From contig JAQTXH010000003.1 of NCBI GenBank assembly GCA_028688905.1, positions 1-64,000 of the forward strand: 64,000 bases of DNA. Direction: 5' to 3'. The DNA is from Acidiphilium sp. Lineage in GTDB: Bacteria > Pseudomonadota > Alphaproteobacteria > Acetobacterales > Acetobacteraceae. The notes under the pieces are model-generated. The model had not been told where the DNA came from. It did not search any database and saw only the letters and a program-made list of their open reading frames with translations. Of this stretch, positions 1 to 9,495 are shown piece by piece; position 1 is the stretch's first letter, and the number at the start of each line of letters is the position of its first letter. Made by a program: the position numbers and the translations under genes.

Positions 1-61
1 TCAATCGTCGTCGATCGGCTCGCGGCACACCCGTCAGGTTCATTATCGGATCTTGGTGACA

Positions 62-466
62 TCAGGTGAAAATCTGATGTAGAACCAACGTGCGTTCTCT
101 CCCCGAATGACGGTCATGAGAGCTTATATTGATGATAGACCCGCCCGCATCACCGAAGGCGATGGTCGCATGCTTGGATGCGAACAGCACGCCGGCGATA
201 TTCAGCGCGGTCTGAGTGTTCACATGATCCGCATCGATCTCGATCAACGGGCGTCCCGCCGCGAGACCAGCATTGTTCACCAGAACATCGATTCGTCCGA
301 ATTCGCTGACCGCAAAATCGATCAGCCCTTTGGCATTGATATCCAATGAGACGTCAGCCTCGAAGGACGCGGCGTTCCCACCGGCACGGATGATTTCGGC
401 CACAACTGGAGGGCATAGCGTTGAAGGTACGCTAAACAACGCTATTGGAGAACGATCCAAGAACAC
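62..466 (-). pseudogene. Short-chain dehydrogenase/reductase fragment
   Basis: The translation contains the middle of a classical SDR: an acidic strand (EADVS), the NNAG motif in RIDVLVNNAGL, and the strand leading to the catalytic serine (GGSIINISS). The N-terminal TGxxxGIG cofactor loop and the YxxxK catalytic pair are both missing. The open frame enters unrelated sequence right after NISS and stops. It is therefore a remnant of about 134 codons, broken at both ends, not a working enzyme. It lies downstream of the LysR gene on the same strand, so it may once have been co-transcribed with it. Which alcohol or ketone the ancestor used cannot be read from the fragment. Confidence 0.6.
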
Positions 467-558
467 CTACACCGTTTACTTTTTGAATGTGATGTGGAGG
501 GTTTTCCGGTTTGTTGACTGCGCTGCTCGGTCTCAAAGAAAATCGCCGCGCGGCGGTC

Positions 559-1473
559 TCAATCTATCGCCAGATGATTGAGAAGATGGTCAATCAGTGC
601 ACGGAATTTCGGAATTAAAAAGCGTGTGGGTGGATAGAGTATATAAGCGTGCCCTGCGTAGTTGGCCTCAAACTCCCAATCAGTCAGCACACGGTCGACC
701 GCGCCGCTAGCTAGAGCTTCGCAGGCCATGAAGTGGGGGATGCAACCGACGCCAAGATCGGCCAACACGCCATCCAATCGGATTTCGCTGTGGTTAGCGA
801 CGTAACGGCCGTGGACAACGACCTCGACACTCTCCGCGCCGCGCGTGAAATGCCAGTGGTTGTCGCGCTCCTTCTCACCCAGATACAGGCAGCTATGGGG
901 CATGAGATCTCGCGGATGGTCGATGCGCGGGGCCTGCCTGAGATAGCGCGGAGTTGCGCATAAAATTTGGCGGACCGGCAGCAGTCGCCGCGCCGCCAAC
1001 CCCAACGGCGGGTCCGAGGTGAGCCGCACCACGAGATCGACACCGTCGTGGATCGGGTCGATTTCGGCGTCAGTGACCATCAGTTGCACGTCTACTTCCG
1101 GATATTTCTGTAAAAAGCTGATAATGCCCGGATGCAGCATATGGCGAGCAAAGGCTTTGGGCGCACTGATGCGTACCACCCCTCGCGGCTTGTCGGCATA
1201 TTGATCGCCAATCTGCATCGTCGCCTGTGCCGCGGCTACAAGTTCGCTACAACGGCTGAACGCCTCAATCCCCGGCTCGGTCAGGCGTAACTGCCGCGTG
1301 GTGCGCTGGATCAGTTGTACCCCAAGCACCTTCTCCAATCGCTTCACCTGCCGGCTCACCGCCGAAGGCGTCACGCCCAGTTGAAGGGCCGCCGCCGAGA
1401 AATGGCCCAGTTCCGCCACCCGGACGAAGGCCACCATCTCAGGCAATACAACAAGAAAGTCATTAGTTCCCAT
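559..1473 (-). CDS. LysR-family transcriptional regulator
   Basis: This 304-residue protein has the usual LysR length and layout. A winged helix-turn-helix lies at about residues 10-70 (FVRVAELGHFSAAALQLGV, then SAVSRQVKRLE), followed by a periplasmic-binding-like effector domain from about residue 95 (VRISAPKAFARHML). It is divergent from the ArgG-like cassette across a gap of about 96 bp, the classic arrangement in which a LysR protein controls the opposite operon. The SDR remnant follows on its own strand. The effector is unknown; regulation of the cassette is inferred from position only. Confidence 0.85.
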   Translation of the reverse strand: MGTNDFLVVLPEMVAFVRVAELGHFSAAALQLGVTPSAVSRQVKRLEKVLGVQLIQRTTRQLRLTEPGIEAFSRCSELVAAAQATMQIGDQYADKPRGVVRISAPKAFARHMLHPGIISFLQKYPEVDVQLMVTDAEIDPIHDGVDLVVRLTSDPPLGLAARRLLPVRQILCATPRYLRQAPRIDHPRDLMPHSCLYLGEKERDNHWHFTRGAESVEVVVHGRYVANHSEIRLDGVLADLGVGCIPHFMACEALASGAVDRVLTDWEFEANYAGHAYILYPPTRFLIPKFRALIDHLLNHLAID

Positions 1474-1569
1474 GAGGCAAGTATCCTGTTCCTCCTGACA
1501 GTCTATTCAGTCTCCTACAGGTTGTAAAAAAGGAGCCGCGCAAGACCCTGAACTACATGGAGATTTCAG

Positions 1570-2748
1570 TTGGTATCGAAGAAAATACGCAGCCTGGACG
1601 ATTTGAGCCGTGTCGCCAGCCAGTCGCGGCATGTTTTAACTCTCTTCAGCGGTGGTTTGGATAGTACGTATGTTCTTAAAAAATTGGCGAGGTTTGCTTG
1701 CAGGGTCACAGCGCTCTCAGTTGACGTCGGAGAAGGAATTCACCGCCAAGACCTGTTTGATATCGCGGATCAATTCGGCGCCACGCTGGAAATCATCGAC
1801 GCACGGCAAGAATTCGTCGCCGAAGCGATGCTGCCAGCAATCCGGGCTCAAGCGAAATATATGGGTATCTACCCAATCAGTTCCTCACTTTCGCGTCCCA
1901 TTCTGGCTCGCTGCGCCGTCAATTTGGCCCTGCGGTTAGGTTGCGATACCATCGTGCACACGGCCAACCAGTCACAAAATAGCCTGCGTCGCTTAAACGG
2001 TGCAATTCAGCAGTTGGGCTTCGCCGGTTGGTTTGGCACGCCGTATGAATTTTCGGCGATCTCACGCAAAGAAAAGATTGAAGCCTTGGCGCTCGGTGGG
2101 ATGACGCGGTTCCAGGTGCGAGGCATCAGTGGCGACGCCAATCTTTGGTGCCGTGAATTTGAATCCGGAGCATTAGATAGTCCCGAGTTTTTCGAAGTCC
2201 CGGAAGAATTGTTTTCATGGACGGCAGCCAAGACAGACTATTATCCCCGTAGTGAGCTAACTCTTGGGTTTCAAGCCGGCACACCGGTGTCCCTCAACGG
2301 CGAGGCGTTGCCTCTGATGGAGTTGATCGCCCGGTTGAACTATGATGTCGGGGCGTTTGGCATCGGGCGCTATTGCGGGCTGGAGCATCTCGAGTTTGGC
2401 GAAAAGGTGTTGGAGGTGCGCGAGGCGCCAGCTGCGATGATCCTGATGGACGCGGCACGGCATCTTGAAACGGCGACGCTGGATGCGGAGCTTCTGCGCG
2501 AAAAAATCAGCCTTGAGCAGTTATGGGTGCGTGAAGCACTGGACTGTTTCCTCGTCCGGGCTGTGCAGCAGGTAAGCGGCAGCGTATCCTACAGGTTGAA
2601 ACCCGGCACGGCTGAGACATGCTCGATCAAAGCAGACCAGCCCTTGTACCTGACCGATCGCGATGCTTGGGAAGGTTACGTCGCACAGCAACGTGGCCGT
2701 ATGCAGTTGCAAGATTTGCAGCCGGTGGCCAAACAGGTGTTGGCATGA
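1570..2748 (+). CDS. Argininosuccinate synthase-like ATP-pyrophosphatase
   Basis: This 392-residue protein belongs to the N-type ATP pyrophosphatase fold and resembles ArgG along its whole length. The ATP loop FSGGLDSTYVLKKL is near residue 26. The ArgG segments SSSLSRPILARCAV, a SGDANLWCREFESG region and the C-terminal APAAMIL block can all be aligned. However, where ArgG has the citrulline/aspartate-binding HGATGKGNDQVRFE motif, this protein has HTANQSQNSLRRLN. It probably adenylates a carbonyl and joins it to an amine of a different substrate pair. Translation appears to start at TTG 1570, with GGAG seven bases upstream. It overlaps the next gene by ATGA. True ArgG is a less likely identity. 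Confidence 0.75.
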   Translation: MVSKKIRSLDDLSRVASQSRHVLTLFSGGLDSTYVLKKLARFACRVTALSVDVGEGIHRQDLFDIADQFGATLEIIDARQEFVAEAMLPAIRAQAKYMGIYPISSSLSRPILARCAVNLALRLGCDTIVHTANQSQNSLRRLNGAIQQLGFAGWFGTPYEFSAISRKEKIEALALGGMTRFQVRGISGDANLWCREFESGALDSPEFFEVPEELFSWTAAKTDYYPRSELTLGFQAGTPVSLNGEALPLMELIARLNYDVGAFGIGRYCGLEHLEFGEKVLEVREAPAAMILMDAARHLETATLDAELLREKISLEQLWVREALDCFLVRAVQQVSGSVSYRLKPGTAETCSIKADQPLYLTDRDAWEGYVAQQRGRMQLQDLQPVAKQVLA

Positions 2749-3482
2749 GCGAAATCATGCAGATTGTTGACCGGTCGCAGACCCTTACTCCGTTTCATGA
2801 ATTAGGAGCAAAAAACTTCGCATTTGCTACAGGAGAGGCGGTGGCAGCATGGATTGATGTTACAGCCGTGCAATGGACTGATTTCAGCGATTACTGGAAT
2901 GCTCTGACTTTGGATCGCCATATGGCAGATGGGGGAACATATCGTCTGCGCCGCTACGGTGCGTTCACACTGCAGCGCCCCGACGAGATGCGCTTGCTGC
3001 CGCACGCGCCTTATGTCCAGGCGCTTTATATCAACCCCCTCAACGGCGGAGTGTCACGGGTTTTCGACCCGCTAGAGGAAGGGTTTAGCCAGCATGTGGT
3101 TTTAAGCCGCCTGCTAAACCGGATTGCTGATCTCGTGGACGCAATTGATGGACGGGCTCAGCGATGGAACATCAAATTGCATCCGTACCGTATTCTGGCC
3201 CAGCAGGGCAGTGCTGGGCTGCCGACGCCTGAGGGGCTGCACCGTGATGGCGTGGATTATATCGTCACAATGCTGGTCAAGCGCGGCAACATCGCCGGCG
3301 GTGAAACATTGGTGACGGACGCGGATAAACAGCCGCTATGGCGCAGAACCCTAAGCACTCCGATGGATCTAGTCATTGCCAATGACCATAGCACGATGCA
3401 CGCGGTGACACCGGTCACACCGATCGTAGAAGATGTCGAAGCCTACAGAGACGTTCTTATCGTGGCATTTAGGAAAGAATAG
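2745..3482 (+). CDS. 2OG-Fe(II) dioxygenase of the free amino acid hydroxylase type
   Basis: The 245-residue product matches the 2OG-Fe dioxygenase family that includes L-isoleucine dioxygenase. Visible features are the iron-binding HxD in LHRDGVDYI, a distal histidine in STMHAVTPV, and a 2-oxoglutarate-binding arginine in the C-terminal YRDVLIVAFR. Known relatives hydroxylate free aliphatic amino acids, so an amino acid or a product of the neighbouring ligase-like enzyme is a reasonable substrate guess. The start ATG overlaps the upstream stop (ATGA). The downstream exporter begins three bases after this stop, so the three genes form one translationally coupled unit. The substrate is not known. 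Confidence 0.75.
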   Translation: MSEIMQIVDRSQTLTPFHELGAKNFAFATGEAVAAWIDVTAVQWTDFSDYWNALTLDRHMADGGTYRLRRYGAFTLQRPDEMRLLPHAPYVQALYINPLNGGVSRVFDPLEEGFSQHVVLSRLLNRIADLVDAIDGRAQRWNIKLHPYRILAQQGSAGLPTPEGLHRDGVDYIVTMLVKRGNIAGGETLVTDADKQPLWRRTLSTPMDLVIANDHSTMHAVTPVTPIVEDVEAYRDVLIVAFRKE

Positions 3483-3485
3483 GCG

Positions 3486-4517
3486 ATGAACCTCCGCATC
3501 GAAACCCCCCAGCATCTCGATAGCGCACGCTCTCGTCTTTCGAGAAAATGGGCCGCCATCGGTATTCCGGAAGTTATGCTCCTGATGGTGGCGGCGATAT
3601 GGGGGGCTAGCTATTCGATTACTAAGCTGGCAACCCACCAACTGCCAGTGCTAGACTTTCTTGCGCTGCGCTTCGGTCTGACCTTCCTAGTTCTGCTTCC
3701 GGCGCTGCGCCCGTTATTTGGCGGCCAATGGCGGCGCGGGGTAGCAGTGGGCGGCGTGCTGGGTGGCATTCTGCTCGCAATTTTCATGTGTGAGACCTTT
3801 GGCGTGACGCTGACTACCGCCTCGAATGCTGCCTTTCTGATCAGCCTCTGCGTCGGTTTTACGCCGCTGGTGGAATGGATGCTATTCCGGCGCCGCCCGT
3901 CGGGACAAGTATTAGGGGCTGTGGTTACATCGGTTTTGGGCGCCGCGTTGCTGACGCTTACATCCACCACGAAATTATCGGTCGGCTGGGGCGATGGGTT
4001 GATTATAGTGGCGGCCTTCCTGCGCGCCGTGATGGTCTGTACCACCAGGTGGTTGGCCGGGCATCATGCGCTGCCAGCGCTAACGCTGACCGCAATCCAG
4101 TCGGGTGTTGTGGCAGTAGGAACCTTACTAATCTCGTTCGTCATGCCGCTCACCCGCTGGGGCAACGCAACCAGCGCGCCCTGGGGCCGACTAGCCGGAG
4201 ATGTGGATTTCTGGTTGGAGATGGGCTTCCTGGTTTTGTTCTGTACGGTTTTCGCGTTCTTCGCGCAGAATTTTGCGGCTTCGCGTTCCAGCCCCACCCG
4301 TGTCTCGCTGTTAATGGGTAGCGAGCCCGTCTTTGGCGCTCTGTTTGCCATTCTCTGGTTGAATGAATCAATCTCGGCGTTGGGCTGGGCTGGCGGGGCA
4401 TTGATAGTCGGCTCCGCATGGTGGGCTAGCAGTATGCCTACAAAGGAAAACAGCAAAGATTTAATGTCGTCGGCACCGCACTTACCATGTTGCTCAAGCG
4501 GGCCGGCTGACGCCTGA
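3486..4517 (+). CDS. EamA/DMT-family transporter
   Basis: A 343-residue protein with about ten hydrophobic segments and two EamA-type repeats, typical of drug/metabolite exporters (for example AAIWGASYSITKLA near the start and LLMGSEPVFGALFAILWLNE in the second repeat). It is third in the cassette and probably exports the hydroxylated or conjugated product, or an amino acid. The N-terminal ~30 residues are polar and longer than usual. The last ~20 residues (after SSMPTKEN) look unrelated to the family and run 24 bp into the 3' end of the resolvase gene on the other strand, so the natural tail may have been replaced at a transposon boundary. Confidence 0.8.
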   Translation: MNLRIETPQHLDSARSRLSRKWAAIGIPEVMLLMVAAIWGASYSITKLATHQLPVLDFLALRFGLTFLVLLPALRPLFGGQWRRGVAVGGVLGGILLAIFMCETFGVTLTTASNAAFLISLCVGFTPLVEWMLFRRRPSGQVLGAVVTSVLGAALLTLTSTTKLSVGWGDGLIIVAAFLRAVMVCTTRWLAGHHALPALTLTAIQSGVVAVGTLLISFVMPLTRWGNATSAPWGRLAGDVDFWLEMGFLVLFCTVFAFFAQNFAASRSSPTRVSLLMGSEPVFGALFAILWLNESISALGWAGGALIVGSAWWASSMPTKENSKDLMSSAPHLPCCSSGPADA

Positions 4518-5063
4518 CCGTCGCATTTCCCGATAAATCGTAGATCGACCAAGGCCGAGCTGCCTGGCGGCTTCAGCAGGTGGAGTTTTCGCCTCAATCA
4601 GTTTGATCGCCGACTCCACTTTTCTCATATCAAGCGGCTGCCGACCTGGCTTCTTCCCCTTTGCCCGCGCCGCGGCGATTCCGTCCTTGGTCCGCTCAGA
4701 AATCAACCGCCGCTCAAAATGGGCTATGGCGCCGAAAACATGGAAGACGAGCTCGCCAGCGGCTGATGAAGTGTCGATTTTTTCTTCAAGGCTGAGCAGG
4801 GCAATGCCGCGCTCTTTTAGCATGATGACGGTGGAAAGCAGTTCGGCAAGGGACCGACCCAGCCGGTCGAGGCGGACAATCGCCAGAGTGTCCCCAGAGC
4901 GGGCATAGGCCAGCAACTCGGCGAGGCCGGGCCGGTCCATACTCTTGCCGGATTTAACGTCGGTGAACACCTTCATGGCTCCGGCCTGCTTGAGCCGCAT
5001 GGCCTGGCCGGCGACATCCTGATCACCGGTGCTGACGCGGGCATAGCCGAGAATATGCGCCAT
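4494..5063 (-). CDS. tnpR: Tn3-family serine resolvase TnpR
   Basis: A 189-residue serine recombinase of full length. The catalytic serine is residue 11 in ILGYARVSTGDQD. The conserved arginine segment VRLDRLGRSLAELL and the ERRLISERTKDGIAAARA region before the linker are present. The C-terminal helix-turn-helix is AARQLGLGRSTIYREMRR. It resolves transposition cointegrates at res, which should lie in the gap to the divergent transposase gene, where matching repeats are seen. All key residues are present, so it may still be active although the neighbouring transposase is truncated. Confidence 0.92.
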   Translation of the reverse strand: MAHILGYARVSTGDQDVAGQAMRLKQAGAMKVFTDVKSGKSMDRPGLAELLAYARSGDTLAIVRLDRLGRSLAELLSTVIMLKERGIALLSLEEKIDTSSAAGELVFHVFGAIAHFERRLISERTKDGIAAARAKGKKPGRQPLDMRKVESAIKLIEAKTPPAEAARQLGLGRSTIYREMRRSGVSRPA

Positions 5064-5079
5064 TGGACTGTCTCCAAAA

Positions 5080-5200
5080 CGGACGTTCTGTGGACGGGTT
5101 TGGCCGGCCCCTCAGAACGACTCCGAAACCGTCCACAGAATATGTCTCTTTATTCAGTCTTGTCCACTGATAAAGAGTACGTTTTGTGGACGAAAAAGGG
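5080..5200. promoter_or_regulatory. Putative res site and divergent tnpR/tnpA promoter region
   Basis: The gap between tnpR and tnpA holds three copies of a CGTTYTGTGGACG-like element: 5083-5101 (plus strand), 5125-5144 (minus strand) and 5179-5197 (plus strand). A partial TGTCCACT copy lies at 5161-5168. Such inverted 12-bp half-sites between divergent resolvase and transposase genes are what a Tn3-type res site with subsites I-III looks like. The assignment rests on repeat content and position. Confidence 0.6.
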
Positions 5201-5206
5201 GGCAAA

Positions 5207-7834
5207 ATGGCGAGACATGGACTTCTGAGCGATGCGGAGCGGGAGCAGTTGCTCGGCATTCCTAGAAACCGGGACCAGCTCGCCCGCCTGTATACCCTTG
5301 AGCGTTCGGACTTCGACATCATTCAGCGCCTGCGGGAAAAGCGGAACCGACTCGGCGTCGCCCTACAACTGGCGATACTCCGGCACCCCGGCACGACGCT
5401 GGCGCAGTTTCTGGACCGTGTGCCCGACCTGCCCGAAGAGCTGATCGCCTTCATGGCCGAGCAGCTCGTCATCGCGCCCGGCTTGCTATCGGATTATGCC
5501 AGCCGCGAGCAAACGATGACAGATCATGCGCGCGAACTGGCGATGGCGCTGGGTTTTCGAGGGCCGGTCAGAACCGATGTTCCGTTCATGATTGAAGCGG
5601 CGGACGGCGCGGCTTGGGCGACCGACAGCGGGGTTGCAATTGCGGCGGGCGTGATCGAAGCGCTGCGGGGCGCCAAAATTCTTCTGCCAGCGATTTCGAC
5701 GATTGAACGCGCCGGCATCGCCGGCCGCGCACGGGCCCGGAAACGGGCCACCCAGGTCCTTTTGTCGGGCTTGAGTTCCGCCCAACTTACAAAACTTGAC
5801 GCGCTGTTCAACGCCGATGCCGACGCAGAGAGCGCGCCGCTCGCCTGGTTGAAGGCGGTTCCCGTAGCAGCGAAACCCGACCATATAAAGGAAATTCTCG
5901 AGCGTCTACAATTTGTGCGGCAAGTTGGCATCCCCGCAAAGCAGGCTGCACTGATTCACCATAACCGTTATCATCAGTTCGTCCGAGAGGGCCGGGCATC
6001 ACCGGCTTATATGATCGAGCGGTATACACGGGCGCGCCATCGCGCCACGCTGGTCGCCCATCTGATCGATCTTGAGGAAAGACTGACCGATGTCGCGATT
6101 GAAATGGCCGACAAGCTGATCGGCGGGGTATTCAGCAGGGCTAAAAATGCTCAGGCCAAGCGGTATGTTGCGACTACGAAAGACGTATCGCGCCTGATGC
6201 GGCTATTTCGCGGGACAATAGATGCGTTGTCGATGGCTGTTGAAAATAATGCTGATCCTATCGCCGCAATCGACAAATCCGTGGGTTGGGAAACCTTGCT
6301 GAAGGCCAGGGCTGAAGTCGGGGCAGTTGCAGAGACGGCCGATGAAGACCCGCTGATCCTGGCGGTTGATCGGTATGCAACGCTTCGGAAATTCGCGCCG
6401 GCACTGATTGAAGCCCTGGACTTCAAAGCCGCCGGAGGAAACAGCCGCACTGTCGCCGCGGTCAATATTCTCCGTGAGTTGAATAAATCCGGCAAGCGCG
6501 ATGTTCCGGCCGACGCGCCCATGCCGTTCAAAAAAGAATGGCGGAAGCTGGTGATAGACGCCGATGGCAAGATCAATCGGCGGCTCTATGAGACCGCGAC
6601 CCTTGCGCACCTGCGCAACAAGCTGAGGTCCGGGGATGTATGGGTTGAACGATCTTCGTCCTATCGTAAATTCGACAGCTATTTGCTGCCGGAAAAGGCA
6701 GTGGCGCCGATTGTCTCTGCTTTGGGCCTGCCGGCGACAGCCGCTGAATGGCTGGATCAGCGCGGCAAGGAACTGGACTGGCGGCTGAAAAAATTCGCGC
6801 AGCGCCTGAAGCGCAATCAGCTTGATGGCGTTACCCTTGTCGATGACCGCCTGCAGATAACGCCGGTACGGGCCGTGGTGCCGGGGGAGGCCGAAGCGTT
6901 GGCCGATCGACTCGACGCCATACTGCCACGCATCCGGATCACCGAATTGCTCCATGAGGTTGCCCGAGAAACCGGGTTCCTGGCGGCATTCAAGAATCTT
7001 CGCACCGGGGAGATATGCCCGAACGAAAGCGCGCTCCTGGCCGCCATTCTTGCTGACGCCACCAATCTGGGCCTTTCCCGGATGGCCAATGCCAGTCAGG
7101 GGATCACCCGCGATCAGCTCATCTGGACCCATGATGCCTATATCCGAGAGGAAACATACAACGCGGCCCTGGCCGTCATCATCAACGCCCATCATCGCCT
7201 TCCCGTCGCCGCGGTCTGGGGCGATGGCTCGACTTCAAGCTCAGATGGACAATTCTTTCGCGGTGGGAAGCGCGGGGCAACAGGCGGAGACATCAATGCC
7301 CGCTACGGCGTCGATCCCGGCTTCAGCTTCTATACCCATGTCTCGGACCAGCATGGCCCCTACCACGTCAAGGTTATCTCGGCAGCGACGCATGAAGCTC
7401 CCTATGTTCTCGACGGCCTGCTGCACCACGGCAGCAGCATCAAAATCGCCGAGCATTACACGGACACTGGCGGCGCCACAGACCATGTGTTTGCACTCTG
7501 CGCGATGCTTGGATTCCGGTTTTGTCCCCGGCTGCGGGACTTCCCAGATCGGCACCTGGTGCCGATCAATCTGCCGGCCGCATATCCTGGAATTTCCCCG
7601 CTGTTGGGGAAACGCATCCGTGCCGACGTGATCCGTGAGCACTGGGCTGAAGTTCTGCGCCTTGTTGCATCGTTGAAGGCCGGCCACGTCGCACCGTCGG
7701 TCATGTTGCGAAAACTCGCTGCATATGAACGGCAAAATCAAATCGACATTGCCCTGCAAGAGATTGGCAAAATCGAACGCACCATGTTCATGCTGGACTG
7801 GCTGGAAAACCCATCACTCGGCCTGTGCGGCTGA
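5207..7834 (+). pseudogene. tnpA: Tn3-family transposase TnpA, C-terminally truncated
   Basis: The frame encodes 875 residues of a Tn3 transposase, which is normally about 970-1000 residues. The DUF4158-type N-terminus (MARHGLLSDAEREQLLGIP) is intact. The first two DDE aspartates lie in VWGDGSTSSSDGQFF and GGATDHVFAL. The protein ends shortly after MLDWLENPSL with six foreign residues, before the GLNKGE segment carrying the third catalytic residue, so it should be inactive. ATG 5207, after an AAAAAGGGGG stretch, is preferred over the upstream GTG 5186, which lies inside a res-like repeat. The right end of the transposon is missing. Codon use matches the tnpR side. Confidence 0.85.
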
Positions 7835-8050
7835 ACGGAACAGAAAACCGGCATAAGGCAGTGCAAAATACCCAGTTGTGCGAAACTCCTAACTTCTGCG
7901 AAGTCCAGGTGGAATAGGGAATTTCAACGGTTTAGAAGTCGCAAAAATCCCATGCGAAAGCCCTCACTTTTGCGATGACTATTGCGAATAGAGGACTTGA
8001 AACAATAAGCCAGGAATCTTTTATAATCTGAAATATAAGTACACAAAACT
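7835..8050. repeat. AT-rich spacer with repeated TGCGA(A) motifs
   Basis: No gene is visible. The stretch is much richer in A and T than its surroundings and has six TGCGA-type motifs: 7879, 7897, 7953, 7971 and 7983 on the plus strand, and one near 7938-7946 on the minus strand. Two of the spacings are 18 bp. It sits exactly at the truncated end of the transposase and directly before the shortened adaptor gene, so it marks a rearrangement junction. It may include the remaining promoter of the downstream module. Confidence 0.45.
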
Positions 8051-8803
8051 ATGCCGCCAAGCTATAATATTCCTTGCGCCGCTATTCTGTTCCGCTCAGC
8101 CGCACAGGCCTATCTGGTGCGGCTCGACCGGGATGCGACGCTGACCAACATCCTGATGATCGAGGGTGCTGGAAAGGGCTGGATGCTGCCGCTGCGCACG
8201 GAGGTCCCGTTCGAGACGCTACGTTCTCATTGCCGACGCTTTCCGGACGCGCAATTGCCGGACGGCCGCATCGTGCTGTTCCGTTGGTATGATAGCCGGG
8301 TGTTGCATGACTTGCTGCCGGCACTCGATCCTGAGGAGTGCCGGTCGCTGTTCGGGCCAATCACGACGCTTTGGACCGAGAATCCGGCGGGCGACCTTGT
8401 CGCGCATCAGGCACCACCCGCCGGCTCGGCGATTAGCCTGCCGCCCGGTCTGTTCCCGATCCGCCCGACGGTCATGGATGCTATGACACGTCGCGAGGAG
8501 CGGACGATGGATCAGCGGATCGCGGCGTTTCTGCAAAAGGAGTTACCGGAAAAGACCAGGTCGATCGAACCGCCCCGGTTGCTGGCCTGGGTCGGCAGCA
8601 TGCGCGGCCGTGCGGCGACCTATGGCGTGATCAGCGAACGCGGACTGATGAAATGGATGCTGCTCGGCGTGTTCCTGGGACAGGATTTCGACGAGCAATC
8701 GGTGTTCAGATCGGTTCTGGAAAGCCCTGATATCAAGGGTATAGGTGATGAGCGGATCGAGACGATCTTTCGGGCAATCACGGCCCGGACCGTGTGGGAC
8801 TGA
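8051..8803 (+). CDS. DUF4123 type VI secretion effector adaptor (N-terminus short)
   Basis: The 250-residue protein shows the DUF4123 core: YLVRLDRDATLTN, a tryptophan-containing loop (GKGWMLPL), and the hallmark PDGRIVLFRWYDSRVLHDLLPAL followed by FGPI. DUF4123 proteins act as chaperone/adaptors loading effectors onto VgrG spikes. The usual opening strand (a YALLDGAR-like segment) is absent and the frame is closed by a stop just upstream. The N-terminus may therefore have been trimmed at the transposon junction, or the protein may be a short family member. It is followed three bases later by the toxin gene, consistent with the adaptor-effector-immunity order. No VgrG gene is in the window. 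Confidence 0.7.
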   Translation: MPPSYNIPCAAILFRSAAQAYLVRLDRDATLTNILMIEGAGKGWMLPLRTEVPFETLRSHCRRFPDAQLPDGRIVLFRWYDSRVLHDLLPALDPEECRSLFGPITTLWTENPAGDLVAHQAPPAGSAISLPPGLFPIRPTVMDAMTRREERTMDQRIAAFLQKELPEKTRSIEPPRLLAWVGSMRGRAATYGVISERGLMKWMLLGVFLGQDFDEQSVFRSVLESPDIKGIGDERIETIFRAITARTVWD

Positions 8804-8806
8804 GCC

Positions 8807-9487
8807 GTGGGTCCCGTTGTTCTACTCCCTCTGGAACCGTTGCTGTATGGGATGGCCGCGTACGTCGTGGCCAAACTCGGCATCGATGCAACGAAAAAGA
8901 TGCTCAAGCATGCTTCCAATGCAGATGAAGCTGGGCAAAGTGCCCCTCCAACTCCGCTTCAATCGTGTCCTATCCCTGATAATGATGGTCCTGACTGCTT
9001 CGAACCGCCGGACAGGTCAGATCCTAAAAAACAAGCAGAGTTCCGGCGCCAGTTGAAGGCGCAGCAAGACGGTATCAACGAGATGTCGCCGCAGGACGTG
9101 ATCGACGGCATTGATAAATATGCGACGGAAGGGCGGGGCGGCTACCCGGGCGAGGCAGCCATGCGTAAGGCGTTCCGTGTGGAGAGTTGGAATAACGAAT
9201 TCGATCGAGTGCTTGAGGAAACCGGCGACAAGGCGCTCGCCAAACAGCAGGCGGATGAGGCGTTGCGAGGCAGAGCGGCTTTGCACAACCTTGATCTGGT
9301 CGCGGGTGGGGGTCCCAAGCCTACCGGCATAGGCGGTGCCTCGGAAAATTCCTCTATAGGGTCTCAATGGGCGAAGAGGGGACCTGGCAGTCAATTGACC
9401 AGAGCACAGCAATTGCGAGCGGAGGCCGAAAAGGCCAAGGCGGAGGGCAAGCAGAAAATGGATGTTACCCTGGACGAATGCGAATAG
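8807..9487 (+). CDS. Tde1-like DNase effector, Ntox15 domain
   Basis: A 226-residue putative toxin. The C-terminal half matches the Ntox15 (polymorphic toxin 15) nuclease domain: the catalytic HxxD lies at residues 160-163 in ALHNLDLVAGG, followed by NSSIGSQW and the terminal KMDVTL strand, as remembered for Agrobacterium Tde1. The N-terminus holds a short hydrophobic stretch (about residues 5-25) that could help delivery. The start is GTG 8807, three bases after the adaptor stop. The product should degrade DNA in recipient cells once delivered by a type VI system, and is encoded directly before its cognate immunity gene. Confidence 0.72.
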   Translation: MGPVVLLPLEPLLYGMAAYVVAKLGIDATKKMLKHASNADEAGQSAPPTPLQSCPIPDNDGPDCFEPPDRSDPKKQAEFRRQLKAQQDGINEMSPQDVIDGIDKYATEGRGGYPGEAAMRKAFRVESWNNEFDRVLEETGDKALAKQQADEALRGRAALHNLDLVAGGGPKPTGIGGASENSSIGSQWAKRGPGSQLTRAQQLRAEAEKAKAEGKQKMDVTLDECE

Positions 9488-9495
9488 GATTGGAA

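Noticed and set aside
1570-2748. Annotating as argG (arginine biosynthesis)
   Set aside because: The citrulline-binding motif is missing and the neighbours are a dioxygenase and an exporter, so a different substrate is more likely.
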